Of a DNA stretch of 64,000 nt, positions 37,863-51,297 are shown piece after piece; position 1 is the first letter of the stretch, and each line of letters starts with the position of its first letter. A program made the position numbers and the translations under genes. The DNA is taken from NCBI GenBank assembly GCA_010093705.1, contig MU006100.1, forward strand, positions 1-64,000, written 5' to 3'. This stretch comes from Patellaria atrata CBS 101060. Lineage: Eukaryota > Ascomycota > Dothideomycetes > Patellariales > Patellariaceae. A model generated the notes under the pieces. It saw only the letters and a list, made by a program, of their open reading frames with translations, was not told where the DNA came from and ran no database searches.

Positions 37863-39894
37863 ATGAATGTAAATCTTCAGTATCAGGTGCATTCAAGCGA
37901 CATACTTACACCTGTGGGAAATCTATCCTTCGACGACGATGCAAAAGAATATCTCGACCGTATTCAAAAGCGTTCCCATGTTTTATTCAATGGCAAGACC
38001 AATTTTGATGTACGGTTAACGCGAATTCGATGCAAGAGTACAGAGATCATTCACCGCAGTGGAATTGCTGAATCTGAATCAGTAGAAGAGATTTCTTTTG
38101 ATAGACCATCGCTTTCCTTCATAAAGGATGAGTATGAATTAGACGAGCACTTGAAAAAATCAAGCGAGGATCTATATAGAGTGATGTGAAAATACCAGCT
38201 CTAATAATTAACAAATTGTACTGACTCAATTGCAGATCCTTCTCTCAAGAGTTTTCACTTGACCCATTATCATGTACAAAAGAAGCAATGATGGTGACGA
38301 TAAGAGACTGTAGAGTCCCACTTATGTTTTTCGATGTATTACTCAAATTTGGAAATCAGGAGCAAGTTTTCGATGAGTCCTCAGGATTCAGACAGGCTTG
38401 TCAACGCTCGGAAAGCTCATTCGGTAAGAAGCTTCAAGACCCTCTATCCACTAGGCCATCCAAACTCTTGATCGAAAATGAACCAACTGAATTTACCTTG
38501 GATAGAGATTTCCTATCAACTGATGTACGTTGAGCCAAATGGTCGACGTCTTGGGAGAGACCCTTGGTCATATCGTCAAACCGGACTCTACCATCGATAC
38601 CAGGCAAAAGGAAGCACCAATATATTTGTTCTATTGCATCCTAAATCGGACTCGGTCGTTCAACAACGAATCGAATCATGCTCACGAAGTCCAGAAGAGA
38701 AACAATCCCTTGCTGAACATCCGATGTACTTGCATTTGATCATTTTAAAATCTTACACTGCACATTGGCAAAGTTATATCGAGGACCTAGCAGATGGTCT
38801 AGCTAAGATTGTACGTCACAATTCTATACTCAAATTTCGGCCGCTAAAAGTTAAGTAGAGAAGTCGCATCTTAGTTCTGAATGTCCGAGAATCGCATTTC
38901 CAACCAGAAAAACTGCAAACCCTCCGTAATCTTGAGGACAAAATCTCATGTAAAGCATTGAGGTGTTTAAGAAGCACCGTGAAGCTTGTTCAAACACTAA
39001 AGGAGTTGAACGTAGGGCTCGAGGGAAACAAAGACTTGGAATTTGAGGAGAAGACCAAACAAGTTCATCAAGCGTTTCGATTGATCATTCACCGTCTCGA
39101 AGGCCATATAAATGCTGCCGAGATGCTAGCTGAAAGGATTCAGTCGACTATAGGTTTGGTGAGTTTTCACAGAGTTCAAAAGAAATCGTGCTCGGTGACT
39201 TGATAACCGAACGCGGAGAGGCCTTACTTCAAGTGTGACCCATTCCATTTTTTAGTAATCCTTTGATACTAACATACCCTTAGTTTAGAGATCTCCTTGA
39301 TCTTCAAAACCAAGCGGCGTCAGACAAACTGGACAACCACATGCTGAAATTGACCCGAGAAAGCGTCGACGATAACGCCACTGTCCGTGTGATCACATTC
39401 GTTACCTTAATATATCTCCCTGCGTCATTCATGGCCGTAAGCTTCAAACTCTATTTTCTGCTAATCTACTTTTAAAAATCTCCGCTTAGTTCAACTGTTT
39501 ATCATTTCGGGCAAGGGTCTTTCGGCTATCTTCACTTAGCTTGTTTATTTTATTGTCAAGATACGTGTTATTGGGCATTTCTCTTCTTTACATCATCTAA
39601 ACTGTACCTTCCATCGGCCAATTACTTATCAAGTTCTTTCCATCAATATTGATAATTACTTGTCTGTTATCCATAACATTCTCTAACACACCCCAGACAC
39701 TCCTAGGGATGAACCTCTTCGATTTCGATTCTGACGACAACGGTACTCTAAAAATCTCACCCTGGTTCTGGGTCTATATTGCTGCAACGTTGCCACTGAC
39801 TATCATGACGGTCGGCGGATGGTACCTCTTCAAAAGACGACATTCGCGGGAACGGAAGAATAAGGACGTGGAGGATTCGAGGAGGGAGGGATAG
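37863..39894 (+). CDS. CorA-like Mg2+ transporter family protein
   Basis: Six exons (37,863-38,185; 38,236-38,423; 38,506-38,810; 38,859-39,158; 39,284-39,436; 39,697-39,894) join in phase to 488 residues. A soluble N-terminal domain with YVEPNGRR, DPWSYRQTG and LNVRESHFQPEKL is followed by long helices and two membrane spans. Span 1 ends in the GMN motif (residues 427-429) that forms the pore mouth in CorA channels; span 2 is FWVYIAATLPLT onward. The short basic tail is typical. This is one of the expanded, divergent fungal CorA-like proteins, so ion and membrane are not certain. The last intron is 260 nt, long for this window, and could hide a small exon. Introns 2 and 3 are required to pass reading-frame breaks. 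Confidence 0.8.
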
Positions 39895-40523
39895 GGTATA
39901 AAAGGTGTTGAAAATTAGTAGATATCATGAAGGCGGTTTTGTGCGTAGATATCGTTCTACTTGCGTACATAAATTTCGAATATACTTTTTAATTTTTTAT
40001 TCTGAGCGTGAGTATCATATTCCTATGATGAGCGTGACTATGAGGATATTTCATATTGTGAGATTTTGACTAGAAGGCGGAATATGAGTTGGGTTAATAT
40101 TATAATCGCCTCGTCCTTTTTTTTCAATTTTAATATTTAAGCAGATGGTCCCTAACTGGGTACAGACAACATACCAGATCACCTTGGACAATCCACACCA
40201 ATAACACCTTAGAGAGGGGAAAGAAGTCATAGAAACCCTATCAACCTCCCGTAATCAATATCTCTCTCTGTGATAATGATTAAATAGAGCTCATATTGTT
40301 TATAACCCTCCTTCACATGCATTCAGTACAGTACAATCCAAGCAGCAAATCTTCCACCAAAATTTAGTAAAGCCATTAGCGGCATCAACTTAATTGTTTC
40401 CTTGGAATGACGATAACATCGAAATTACCTGATTCGAATCCGAACCCCTTGGATTGGGCTTGCCATATCTATAAATCTTCGGTTAAGCATGAGAAGGGGT
40501 GGACTTCTCCACAAACACCAGTG
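39895..40523. other. Convergent intergenic space
   Basis: About 630 bp between the 3' ends of the CorA-like gene and the membrane protein gene. AT-rich just after the CorA stop (39,900-40,140), with no repeat or gene recognised. Confidence 0.5.
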
Positions 40524-41186
40524 TCATTCCACAACCGCCGTCTTATAACTTGGTAACCTTTCCGTACGGCTAGTTCCCTCCCCTAAGCTTTCCCCCTGCT
40601 CAGGAATCTCGGGCAGGAAGGCGGGCTGCGCAATGACACTGCTGCGCGCCACAACCGCAGGGAGCGGGGACCAGACTCGCGGGACGGGTATCGCTTGCTC
40701 GCCGACATCCATTTCCCCTTTCTCTGCCTCATAACCCACCTTCTTCTGCTCTTTCTCTTCACCCTCCCTGATGATACCAGTCTCGAGTTCTGTAAGCCTC
40801 GTCAACATCAACCCCGGGACGTCCTCGGAGATGGGTAAGCCGGGTTTTGCTTTTCCGACTCGCCAGACTCTCCACATCCGCATGAGGGTGTGTCTCTTTA
40901 CGGCCCATAGTAGTCCTAGACCGACGGTAACAAGGATGCCGATGCTGAGCCAGACGGTTGCTGCTATGGAGAGTGGTATGGATCGCGTGTGGGCTTCGGT
41001 TGCGAGGGTTGTAGTTGCAGCTGGGGCTGGGGTTGAGGAGGAAGAGGAAGAGGGGATGAAGGAGGTGGAAAATGTGGAGGAGAGCTTGAGTGTGAAGAAG
41101 GCGGTAGGTGTTGAAGGTGTGAGGGTGGTAGTGGGAAGGGTAAGTGTGACGAGGGTTGTTGGTGTTGGTGGGATTAATGTCGTCAT
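40524..41186 (-). CDS. Ser/Thr-rich single-pass membrane protein, hypothetical
   Basis: A single exon of 220 residues. Residues 1-70 are almost entirely Ser, Thr, Pro and Ala, a likely O-mannosylated stalk. Residues about 72-95 form one membrane span ending in a basic stop-transfer stretch (VKRHTLMRMWRVWRV). The rest is a cytosolic tail rich in Glu, Lys and Pro, ending in LPSYKTAVVE with a PSY motif like arrestin- or WW-binding sites. No cleavable signal peptide is visible, so type-III insertion is likely. The layout recalls small fungal wall-stress or Mid2-like proteins, but no conserved ectodomain is present. The GC-rich, low-complexity start makes both strands open; the minus strand is preferred because of the clean membrane span. 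Confidence 0.6.
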   Translation of the reverse strand: MTTLIPPTPTTLVTLTLPTTTLTPSTPTAFFTLKLSSTFSTSFIPSSSSSSTPAPAATTTLATEAHTRSIPLSIAATVWLSIGILVTVGLGLLWAVKRHTLMRMWRVWRVGKAKPGLPISEDVPGLMLTRLTELETGIIREGEEKEQKKVGYEAEKGEMDVGEQAIPVPRVWSPLPAVVARSSVIAQPAFLPEIPEQGESLGEGTSRTERLPSYKTAVVE

Positions 41187-43651
41187 TGCGGTGTTTTGTG
41201 TGTTTATACTTTTGTGGATTGGATATGTTGATTTGGACGAGAAACGATATACTTACTCTTTTGATTATTTTAGTTTTGATACTCGCCCACAGAGCAGTTC
41301 TAATATGCAGAGATTTAGTTAAGAAGTTGGCGTTGAGGAATGAACCTGATATTTGAGTGTAGTGCTTCTTGTTACTAGTCTAGGCCTCGCACTTTGGAAA
41401 CAAAGACTCAAAGTTTGGGTGTTTCAAGATTAAATTAGGCTATGAGATAACAATAGATGAAAGTGAGGCTAAATTTGACCATAAGATAACAAAGAAGTTA
41501 CAGGGACATGCACAAGGCGTTGTCCTCGACGGAAAGCATCGTACTGGAAACTTGGAAACAGAAAGAGCATCGGGACTTAATATTGACTCTTTAAGGGAAC
41601 TGAAGTTAATTGAGTGCTATGGCCGAAATGATAGTATTAGGATTGAGAATGGCTCGAGGACTAGGAGAAAGAGTAGATTACTCAGATGCACGAATATCTC
41701 GTACTCAGTCGAAAGACGAGTAGAGAGAAAGTTTGAGATTCAAAGGAGCTTCATATCACAACTCTGTCGGCCGTCACCTTGTATTCAAGTATAAAAATTT
41801 AGCTATGAAATGTTTCTCAATGCTGCTAGCGTATAGTACTATATGTGGTAGTCATCATCATACGAAAGAACACACCCCCCTTGGGTACTGCGCTCTTGAA
41901 TCCGAACATTTTATGTCCCTCGTTTCCCTGTACTTATTGGTATACGGTTCTGATTGATGGGTGTTGATTTAAGGTTGTCAATAACAAAAGTCGACTTATC
42001 CAAGGTAGGTCGCACCGAGGCCCACCTATTTTAGGAAAACGCGACTCGGATCGGATTCGGCCCGGTAACCCTCAGCTTTGATATATCGCCGGTTGGTAGC
42101 TTGTTGATTTATATGAAAGATGATTTCGAAAGAAACAGGAGAAGAAATTATTTCCTATGCAAGATATTTCAACGCTGGATTTCACGTAGCTGTAAAGTTG
42201 TGGCTACGTGCGCGATAATAATAATGATATTATCACAGTATTGCTTAATTGCAACAGCAAAAATATAAGATGAAAGTTAGAATGGAGGCTGAATATGCGG
42301 GAGAATAAGAGACGAATCAAAATATTTCTAATTTAGGAATTCAACACTAGGTCCGCATTCCGCACTCTCGGAGAAAATCCTAGGATTACGCAGGGAGATG
42401 CTACTTGTGGCAGTATACGTGTTCATGATGCTGTACAAGTACAAGTATTTATCTGGAGAAGGAAATCTCCATGGGAGGGCTGATAAGGCATGCTCGTTTA
42501 TAGGAAAGCGGAGGCCGATGCGACGTCAGCTAAACCAGTTACAGCATGCTTATGCAAGTAAGAGCAACGTCGTTGGTGAGATATGATCCCTCGCTTCGGT
42601 GCGGGTCGGGGACATTCAGCTAGAAGTAGTAGGGAATAATGATTAGCGTGATTCCAGAAATTCTTACTGATGAGCTGCTGAAGGCTGGGTGTCTCATCGC
42701 TGTTACCCAAAGAAATCCGGGCGGTGTCGTAAAGAAGATTTGGAACACCGTATGGAGCACACACAAAAGTACCGTCGCTGGGATTTTCGTGTAGCTATAA
42801 CAAGTCAAGAAGGTATCTACAATGCTAAAGTGGGCGAAACAGTGACTTTACGAAAGCCGAGGCGAGACTCTGGTCCAGAAGGCCTTAATGTATATTCAGC
42901 GGCGAGTCGGGAAGACTTTGACATGCAGTACCCGGCATACCGGATTTGAAACGGTCATGATTGGCGTATTACATGATGCAGTTTCCACTACTGTCCGTAC
43001 TGTCGCCATGATCCAAGGGCCTTTGGGTTCTGTTGGCTCTGAAGAGCCCTGGAACTGTGGCCTCTGGAAGGGTACATACAGTAGTAGTCATCACAGATCA
43101 CAGCTACTTGTACGCTTCGGCCCTATCATATTGGTGTGTGGCAAAGGTATTTAACAATTGGCTTTGTTTAGCAGAAGCCGGGAAGAATCCAGGATGCGAA
43201 CGGCTTCGGAGATTGAGCCATGTTCTGATTGTATATTTTTCAAAGTGTCCAAAGAAAATGTAGGCAAAAAAGAGAATCAAATGACGAAGGCAAAAAATGA
43301 TATATTACAAGTGAGGTGGTCTTTACCTTTTATCGATATTCTGACCGTGCGCAAGCCGCGGGGGAGGCAGGTCGTTGAATTTGGGGGGATACTCATAGTC
43401 TTGGCGCTTTAGGAAGCCGCTAGTTAAAACAGTCTTAATTCTAGGACCCTGGCAAAAATTTTGGTTTTTTTTTTGACCGCTGCCACAAGAAACGCATAAA
43501 AACCCTTCCAGCCCACTTTCTTCCTTACATTCTAAAAACTCTCTCCCCTCACTTTTTGTGGTGCTTCTTCTCTTCCTTTTCTTCCCTTTTTCAGTTTCTT
43601 TATACCCTTTTAAGTTCGATAGATAGCGCCCTTTGCGCTATTAGGAGTAGA
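41187..43651. other. Intergenic, 2.5 kb, upstream of elongation factor 3
   Basis: No gene recognised; several 60-96 codon frames are not convincing. The last 150 bp before the EF-3 start are strongly CT-rich (43,500-43,605), as seen in promoters of highly expressed fungal translation genes. Confidence 0.55.
43500..43610 (+). promoter_or_regulatory. CT-rich promoter/leader tract of the EF-3 gene
   Basis: A pyrimidine-rich stretch with several TTCTTCC and CTCTTCC blocks lies 40-150 bp before the EF-3 start codon on the coding strand. Such CT blocks commonly precede transcription starts of highly expressed genes in filamentous fungi. The exact start site is not known. Confidence 0.5.
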
Positions 43652-46600
43652 ATGGCTCCCTCTATCGAAGCCGCAGCCCACACCGCTGCTAACATCAAGT
43701 CCGAAAATTCAAAGTCCGTCAAGGTTCTGGAGGAGCTTCTCAAGAAGCTTACGGTATCGAAACAACAAGATGAAATTAACGCCTCTTCTCTCGATCTTGC
43801 TACATTCATCAACGGCGACATTGAGGAGAAAGATGCCCCCACACAGTAAGTTTTGCACCCGCTTCGCCCTCGGAAAAGTTTTCGCCCCATTGGTATTTGA
43901 CTATTTCTATATTCTAACGATCATTCTAGAGCCGTTGAATTGCTGAAGAAGCAACTCGGCAACAAGAAGGATGCTTTGGCGCGAGAGCGTGCGTTGGACG
44001 CTATCCGGGCTATTGCTCAACATTCCACCGTCTCTCCCTCCGTCGAACCATACCTTGTCGTCCTTCTTCCCAATGTCCTCGCCGCAGTTGGTGATAAGAT
44101 GACCTCGGTCAAGAACGCTGCCCAGACTACCGCACTCGCCATCGTTGGTGCTACAAACGCCAATGCCGTCAAGGCTGTTCTTCCTCCCATCCTGCACTCT
44201 CTAAAAAATGCTCAGAAATGGCAAGAGAAGATGACTGATCTGCAATGCATTGAAGCTCTTTGCGTCAGTGCACCAGCTCAGCTATCTTTCCGTGTCCCAG
44301 ATCTTATTCCCGCCGTTTCCGAGGCTATGTGGGACACAAAACCTGAGGTCAAGAAGGCTGCATACGGAACAATGGAGAAAGTTTGCGCTCTTATCGTCAA
44401 TAAGGATATTGAACGCTTCATTCCGGAGTTGATCAAGTGTATCGCTAAACCAGAGAATGTTCCCGAGACCGTTCACTTGCTAGGTGCTACTACTTTCGTT
44501 ACCGATGTTCACGAGCCAACCCTCGCCATTATGGTTCCTCTCCTAGAGCGTGGTCTCGTTGAACGCGAGACTGCTATCAAGCGTAAATCCGCCGTCATCG
44601 TTGACAACATGTGCAAGCTTGTCGAGGATCCTCAAATCGTCGCTCCTTTCTTGCCGAAGATGATGCCAGCTCTTACTAAGAACTTTGAGACCATCGCCGA
44701 CCCTGAGGCGCGTGAGAAGACCAAGCAAGGTCTCGATACCCTCACTCGTGTTGGTGCAGTCAAGGACGGTAAGATTCCAGAGGTTTCCAGGGCTGGTGAT
44801 ATCGGTACCGTGTTGGCTATGCTTAAGCAGATCCTTTCTTCAGCCAAGCACAAGGATGTTGCTGAATCTGCTAAATTCGAACCAATTCTTTCATATATTT
44901 CTGCTGTTGCTGGCCAACTCATTGATGAGAAGGTCACTGATCAGCTCGACTGGGTCACCAACGCTTCTCCCTACATTAACGCAGTCATTGGTGACGAAGA
45001 TACTAAGAACGTTGCGGATACCCTCAGAAAGCGTTCTTCACCCGGCATCGAAGAGGAAGACGTTCCAGAACCAGATGAGGAAGAAGGCGAGGATCTCTGC
45101 AACTGCACTTTCAACTTAGCCTACGGTGCCAAGATTCTCCTCAACCAAACTCATTTGCGTCTCAAACGTGGTCAACGCTATGGTCTTCTTGGGCCCAATG
45201 GTTCAGGCAAGACTACCCTCATGCGTGCCATCAATAACGAACAAGTTGAAGGTTTCCCCAAGCAGAGCGAAGTCAAGACTGTTTATGTAGAACACGATCT
45301 CGATTCTGCTGATACTGAGCAGACTGTCATTGGCTGGACTATGAAGAAGCTCGAGTCAGTTGGCATCAAGAAGGATCAAGCAGATGTCGAGGCCAAGCTC
45401 ATCGAGTTCGGTTTCGTCAAGGAGCAACTCGATTCCGCCATCACCTCTCTTTCTGGTGGTTGGAAGATGAAGCTTGCTCTTGCTCGTGCTGTGTTTGAGG
45501 AGCCCGATATCCTGCTTCTTGACGAACCTACCAATCACTTGGACGTCAAGAATGTTGCTTGGTTAGAACAATACCTAGTCAACTCTCCTTGCACATCCAT
45601 CATTATCTCCCACGACAGCAAGTTCTTGGATAACGTCATTCAGCATGTTATCCACTACGAGCGCTTCAAGCTCAAGAGATATCGTGGTAACCTCAGCGAG
45701 TTCGTCAAACGTGTGCCGTCAGCAAGGTCTTACCATGAGCTTTCCGCGACCGATATGGAATTCAAGTTCCCTGAACCCGGTTTCCTTGAAGGTGTTAAGA
45801 CTAAGGCGAAGGCCATCGTCCGTGTCAACAAGATGAGCTTTCAATACCCAGGCACCTCAAAACCTCAAATCTCCGACATCACCTTCCAATGTTCGCTCGG
45901 CTCTCGTATTGCTGTCATTGGTCCCAATGGTGCTGGCAAATCCACTCTTGTCAACGTCTTGACTGGTGAGCTTATTCCCACATCTGGTGATGTTTATCAA
46001 CACGAGAACATCCGTATTGCATACATTAAGCAGCATGCCTTCGCACATATCGATCATCATCTCGACAAGACTCCTTCTGAGTACATTCAATGGCGTTTCC
46101 AGACCGGTGAGGATCGCGAGACTATGGATCGTGCAAATAAGATCATCACCGATGAGGATGAGAAGGCCATGGACCACATCTACAAGATCGAAGGATCTCA
46201 GAGACGTGTCATTGGCATCCACTCGCGTAGAAAGTACAAGAACTCCTACGAATACGAGTGCTCGTTCGCCCTAGGTGAGAACGTCGGCCAGAAAAACGAG
46301 AAGTGGACTCCTATGATGACTGCCGATAACGCTTGGATTCCTCGCTCTGAAATCCTTGCGACCCACGGTAAGATGGTCGCGGATGTCGATCAGAAGGAAG
46401 CCCTTGCAAGCGGTCAATTCCGTCCCCTTGTCCGCAAGGAAATTGAGTCTCATGCCGCCAACTTTGGTCTCGACGCTGAGCTCGTCTCCCACTCCCGTAT
46501 GCGTGGTCTCTCTGGTGGTCAGCGTGTGAAGGTCGTCCTTGCCGCTTGCTCATGGCAACGTCCTCACTTGATCGTTCTCGACGAACCTACTAACTACCTT

Positions 46601-46948
46601 GACCGTGACTCGCTTGGTGCATTGTCAAATGCACTGAAATCATTCGAAGGTGGTGTCATTATCATCACTCACTCCGCTGAGTTCACAAAGGGTCTCACTG
46701 AGGAAGTCTGGGCTGTCGTTGACGGCAAGATGACCCCATCTGGCCACAACTGGGTTCAAGGTCAAGGAAGCGGGCCCAGGCTGAGCGCGAAAGATGATGA
46801 GGAGGAGAGGTTCGATGCCATGGGTAACAAGATCGATGCCGGTCCCAAGAAGAAGAAGCTCACCAGCTCTGAAGCGAGAAAGAAGAAGAAGGAGCGCATG
46901 GCTCGCAGGAAGAGGGGTGAGGAGGTCTTCTCGGATGAGGATGAGTAG
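43652..46948 (+). CDS. TEF3: Translation elongation factor 3 (EF-3), ABC-F-type ATPase
   Basis: Two exons (43,652-43,845; 43,930-46,948) join through an 84-nt intron to 1,070 residues. An N-terminal HEAT-repeat region (about 1-340) precedes two ABC domains. ABC1: Walker A GPNGSGKT near 486, signature LSGGW near 572, Walker [12 protein letters not shown] near 592. ABC2: Walker A GPNGAGKS near 729, with a chromodomain-like insertion at about 810-870, then LSGGQR near 925 and [11 protein letters not shown]. The tail is Lys-rich and ends acidic. EF-3 is the fungal ATPase that helps release E-site tRNA and load aminoacyl-tRNA on the ribosome. All motifs are intact. The next gene downstream, eIF5B, is also a translation factor. 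Confidence 0.97.
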
Positions 46949-47987
46949 ACGAATGGTATGAACGGAACAGAACAACATTTTCCCTTACATTCCTATGTGA
47001 TACTTTCTTTATTAAGCTGCATGCATACCCTCTAGTTATTCTTTCGCGGAGGGAAAAGTTTATGTATGGGTTAATAGACCTCTACCACTACACGAAGATA
47101 ATGTGGATGGGCTAATTGGGAGGCGTCTGGGTATGGGTTCGATATGTTTGTGCATGAGTTCTATGATTGATGCTAGAGATAGAATAGAGAGGTGAAAATA
47201 GACATAGAGTCTTCTCAAATCCACATTCGACTTGATATAACTATGTGATAGTCCTCATCTGAATGCTAGTTGAATTACTTTATATCTTTTGTAAGGTAGT
47301 GCTCAGTTGCATCTTTCCCAGTGATATCATGGTTATATAGTTGCATTTCCTCCCTCTACTACAAAGCCTCAATCCCTTGGTTTCTACTTAGAATTGCAAG
47401 CCGACTATCTTTCCATCCATCATTTGAGCACTAACGTCATGTTCCGTACACACTCAGAACTTCTACGAGATTCAACGGAGCCTTCAACTCATCGCTCCTA
47501 ATATTGAGAATATATCATTCAAAGAGTCTCTATACCCAAGTTATCGAGTATCTGATGTCCCCTGGGGAAGATGTGATGGAATATATATAGTAGATATTGT
47601 AATGTACACCGGCCTGGGGACGCCACAAGCGAAGGCTGATGACTCTTGACTCTTCGCCCCTCACCTTGACATACGGTACAATACACCCCCCGCTAACCTA
47701 AGGTAACTGGGACGCACACACAAACGCCTATCAACGCTTTTTTACATCCGTCACTGTTTTTTTTGACGTGAATCTATTTTGCCACTACCTCGACCACATC
47801 TATTTCCTACCATTCTCTTTCAATCCTCGCTCACACCACTTCCATCAACCTAAAACGCCTCCTCCGATATCACCGTCTTCCTTGTCAGATTCGTCCCCTT
47901 CAGCCTTTAATTAGGTTATCATCCACCAAAAAGAACTATACTCTTAGCATACCTCCTCTCACTTACTGAATAGCTGTTAACCTCAAC
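46949..47987. other. Intergenic between EF-3 and eIF5B
   Basis: About 1 kb with no recognisable gene. The right part (47,750-47,960) is rich in C and T, fitting the eIF5B promoter and leader. Confidence 0.55.
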
Positions 47988-50900
47988 ATGGCGCCCAAGA
48001 ACAAGAAGAAGCAGCAGAATGATGACTGGGAGGCGGAACTTGGAGAGTCGATTGCCACAAATGGAAACAGCACACCTGCCCCGGAACCAGAAGCAGCCAA
48101 TACCCCTGCTGATGATAACGTTGGAGGGGGTGGTGGAGGCCTCATGGCCACTTTGAGGAAACAAAAAAATAAGAAAGGGAAGAATCAGCCAACGGAGCCA
48201 CAGCCGGACCTAAGTTCAAAAGCACCCGAGGAGGATACACTCGGTGATAAAGATGATGTATTTGCTGCCCCGAAGAAAGGTGGTAAGAATACGAAGCAAG
48301 CACCTAAAGTTGAGGATTCGGTTGCAGGATCGGATGATGAGGCTGGGGGACACTTGAAGACGAAGAAGGAGAAAGAGAAAGAGAAAAAGGAACGAGAGAA
48401 GCAGCGTAAGAAGGAACAGGTTTGTTTCCATCTCAATCTAAAGCCATATCAAATTGAGTTGAAGTTTTCTAATCAAGAGTGTCGTTATAGGCTAAGAAGA
48501 AGGCTCCTGTAGTCGCTGCAAAGGCTGCGAAGCCTGCAGCACCGGTCCCTGAAGCCGTCCCTGAACCAGTAAGAGCCGCACCTGAACCAGCAGGAGGAAA
48601 GAAAAAGAAAGTTCCAGCTGCACTTGCCGCAATTCAGAGACAACAAGAATTAAAGAGACAGCAAGAAGAGGAGGCTGCTCGATTGAAGGCTGAAGAAGAG
48701 GCCAGATTAGCGGAAATTGAGAGACAAGAGGCTGAGGAAACAAAGAGAAAAGAGGAAGCTAAGGCTGCAAAAAAGCTCAAGGAGAAGCAAAAGATAGAAC
48801 AGCTCAAAAAGGAAGGGAAGTTCCTCACCAAAGCCCAGAGAGAAGAGAAACAGCGTAATGAAATGCGGTTAAAGCAGATGCTGGAGAGCGGTAGTGCTAA
48901 GGTGGCTGGCTTTGAAGGAGCAACTAAGAAGAAACCTGTTTACGACAGTAGGAAGAAAAAGGGACCTAAGAAGGATGCTAAATCTGAAGAACTTGCAGTT
49001 CAGGAAGCTACAGAGCAATTAGAGCAACTGAAGGTTGATGATAGTGCATCTGCCCCTGAACCGCCTACCGTGATTGAGGAAGCACAGCCAGAGAAGGCGG
49101 AGGAGAAAGCAGAAGCCAGTGATGAACTAGAAGACTGGGAGGCACAAGCAGATGCTATGGACGGTGTAAAAGACAGCTGGGATGCACCCAGTGACGAAGA
49201 TTCTACACCCAAGCAGACAAATGGTAGAACAACTGCTAAATCTGCGGTATCTACCTCTAAATCAGCACAAGCAGACTCCAATTCTGACTCCGACTCAGAG
49301 GAAGAATCATCAGAGGACGAAGAAGTTACAGCTGCTAAGAGAGCAGAAGCAGCACGGAAAGCCAAAGCAGCGGAAGCTAGGAAACAGCGGCATGAGGAAG
49401 CATTGGCAGCACGCTCCGTAGACAATCTCCGATCACCTATTTGCTGTATTCTTGGTCATGTCGATACTGGCAAGACTAAGCTTCTGGATAAGATTCGACA
49501 AACCAATGTTCAAGAAGGAGAAGCTGGTGGTATCACACAACAAATCGGTGCCACATACTTCCCAGTCGAAGCTCTGAAAAAGAAGACCGACGTCGTTAAC
49601 AGGGATGGCTCTTTCATCTTCAATGTACCTGGTCTTCTTGTTATTGATACCCCTGGTCACGAGTCCTTCACAAATCTACGCTCTCGTGGTTCGTCTCTCT
49701 GTAACATTGCTATTCTTGTCGTCGATATTATGCACGGTCTCGAACCACAGACACTAGAATCTATGCGCCTTTTGAGAGACAGAAAAACTCCTTTCATTGT
49801 CGCTCTCAACAAGATCGATCGACTGTACGACTGGAAGAAGGTCGACAACAACGGTTTCCAGGAAAGTTTGTCACTGCAAAAGAAGTCAGTGCAGGCTGAG
49901 TTCAGAGACCGTTTGGAAAGGACGAAGGTTGCTTTCGCGGAACAGGGATTCAATTCAGAGCTATACTACGAAAATAAGTCTATGGCTCGCAATGTCTCAC
50001 TTGTTCCCACTTCTGCCCATACGGGTGAAGGCATCCCTGATTTGATCAAGCTTCTTTGCAAACTTACCCAGGAGCGCATGACAAACAGCATCATGTATCT
50101 CTCTGAAGTTGAGTGTACTGTGCTCGAAGTTAAGGTTGTTGAAGGTCTTGGGACGACAATCGATGTCATCTTATCTAACGGTGTACTCAAAGAAGGCGAT
50201 AGAATAGTAATATGTGGTACCAACGGACCCATAGCAACGAACATACGAGCCCTACTTACCCCTGCCGAAATGAAGGAGTTACGAGTCAAATCTGCATACG
50301 TGCATAACAAGGAGGTCAAAGCTTCAATGGGTATCAAGATTGCAGCTGATGGTCTCGATCAAGCTATTGCTGGTTCTCGATTACTCGTTGTTGGTAAGGA
50401 TGACGATGAGGACGAGCTCGGAGACGAAGTTATGTCAGATATCGCAAACTTACTCTCTAAGATCAGCACCACTGGCCGCGGTGTTTCCGTTCACGCATCT
50501 ACGCTTGGTTCACTCGAAGCCCTTCTAGAGTTCCTACGAGTCTCGAAAGTTCCCGTTGCGAATATTGGCATCGGACCAGTATTCAAGCGTGACGTTATGC
50601 AAGCCGGTACCATGCTCGAAAAACAAAAAGAGTATGCCGTCATGCTGTGCTTTAACGTCAAGATCGATAAAGAGGCACAACAGTACGCAGACTCGGTTGG
50701 GGTTAAGATCTGGACAGCCGAGATTATCTATCATCTCTTCGACAAGTGGACAGCTCACATGAAAGAGTTATCTGCTCAGCGTAAAGAGGAGAGCAAGATG
50801 TTAGCCGTCTTTCCTTGTGTCCTGGCTCCCGTAGCTGTTTTCATGAAGAAAGATCCTATTGTTGTGGGGGTGGATGTTATTGAGGGTAATCTGAGGCTTA

Positions 50901-51297
50901 ATACGCCTATTTGCGCCATCAAACGAAATCCTGTCACCAAAGTCAAGGATATCATAAACCTTGGTAGAGTGTAAGTTTCTCCCATTCTTTCATCCATACA
51001 AACCTTGGATACCTAAACTCTACAAAGACAGCCTGCTAACATGCTCATAACAGTACCTCCATTGAGCGTGATCATAAACAAATCGACATCTGCAAAAAGG
51101 GGCAGCCGTCCGTAGCGGTTAAGATAGAGGGTCCAAATCAACCTCTCTATGGAAGACATCTTGAGGAAAAGGATACACTGTACAGTCTTATTTCGAGACA
51201 GAGTATTGATACTCTTAAGGACTTTTACAGGGATGAGGTTAGCAGGGATGAGTGGGCGCTTATCAAAAAGTTGAAGCCTGAGTTCGATATTCCTTAG
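47988..51297 (+). CDS. FUN12: Translation initiation factor eIF5B (IF2-like GTPase)
   Basis: Three exons (47,988-48,419; 48,491-50,970; 51,054-51,297) join in phase to 1,051 residues. The N-terminal 440 residues are charged and repetitive: Lys-rich KEKEK blocks, Ala/Pro stretches and acidic Ser-Asp-Glu runs. The GTPase domain has GHVDTGKT (about 466-473), DTPGHE (about 530) and NKID (about 584), followed by the IF2 beta-barrel and helical C-terminal domains ending near LKPEFDIP. eIF5B joins the ribosomal subunits at the end of initiation. The catalytic His of the switch II DTPGH motif is present. The last exon is needed to complete domain IV. Confidence 0.96.

Noticed and set aside
40771-41322. 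183-codon plus-strand frame opposite the Ser/Thr-rich membrane protein
   Set aside because: It is rich in Val, Glu and Gly because of the low-complexity opposite strand, and has no membrane or domain pattern.
41187-43651. tRNA or other structured RNA genes in the large intergenic regions
   Set aside because: No cloverleaf with the conserved box A and box B patterns could be found by eye; a tRNAscan-type search would settle this.
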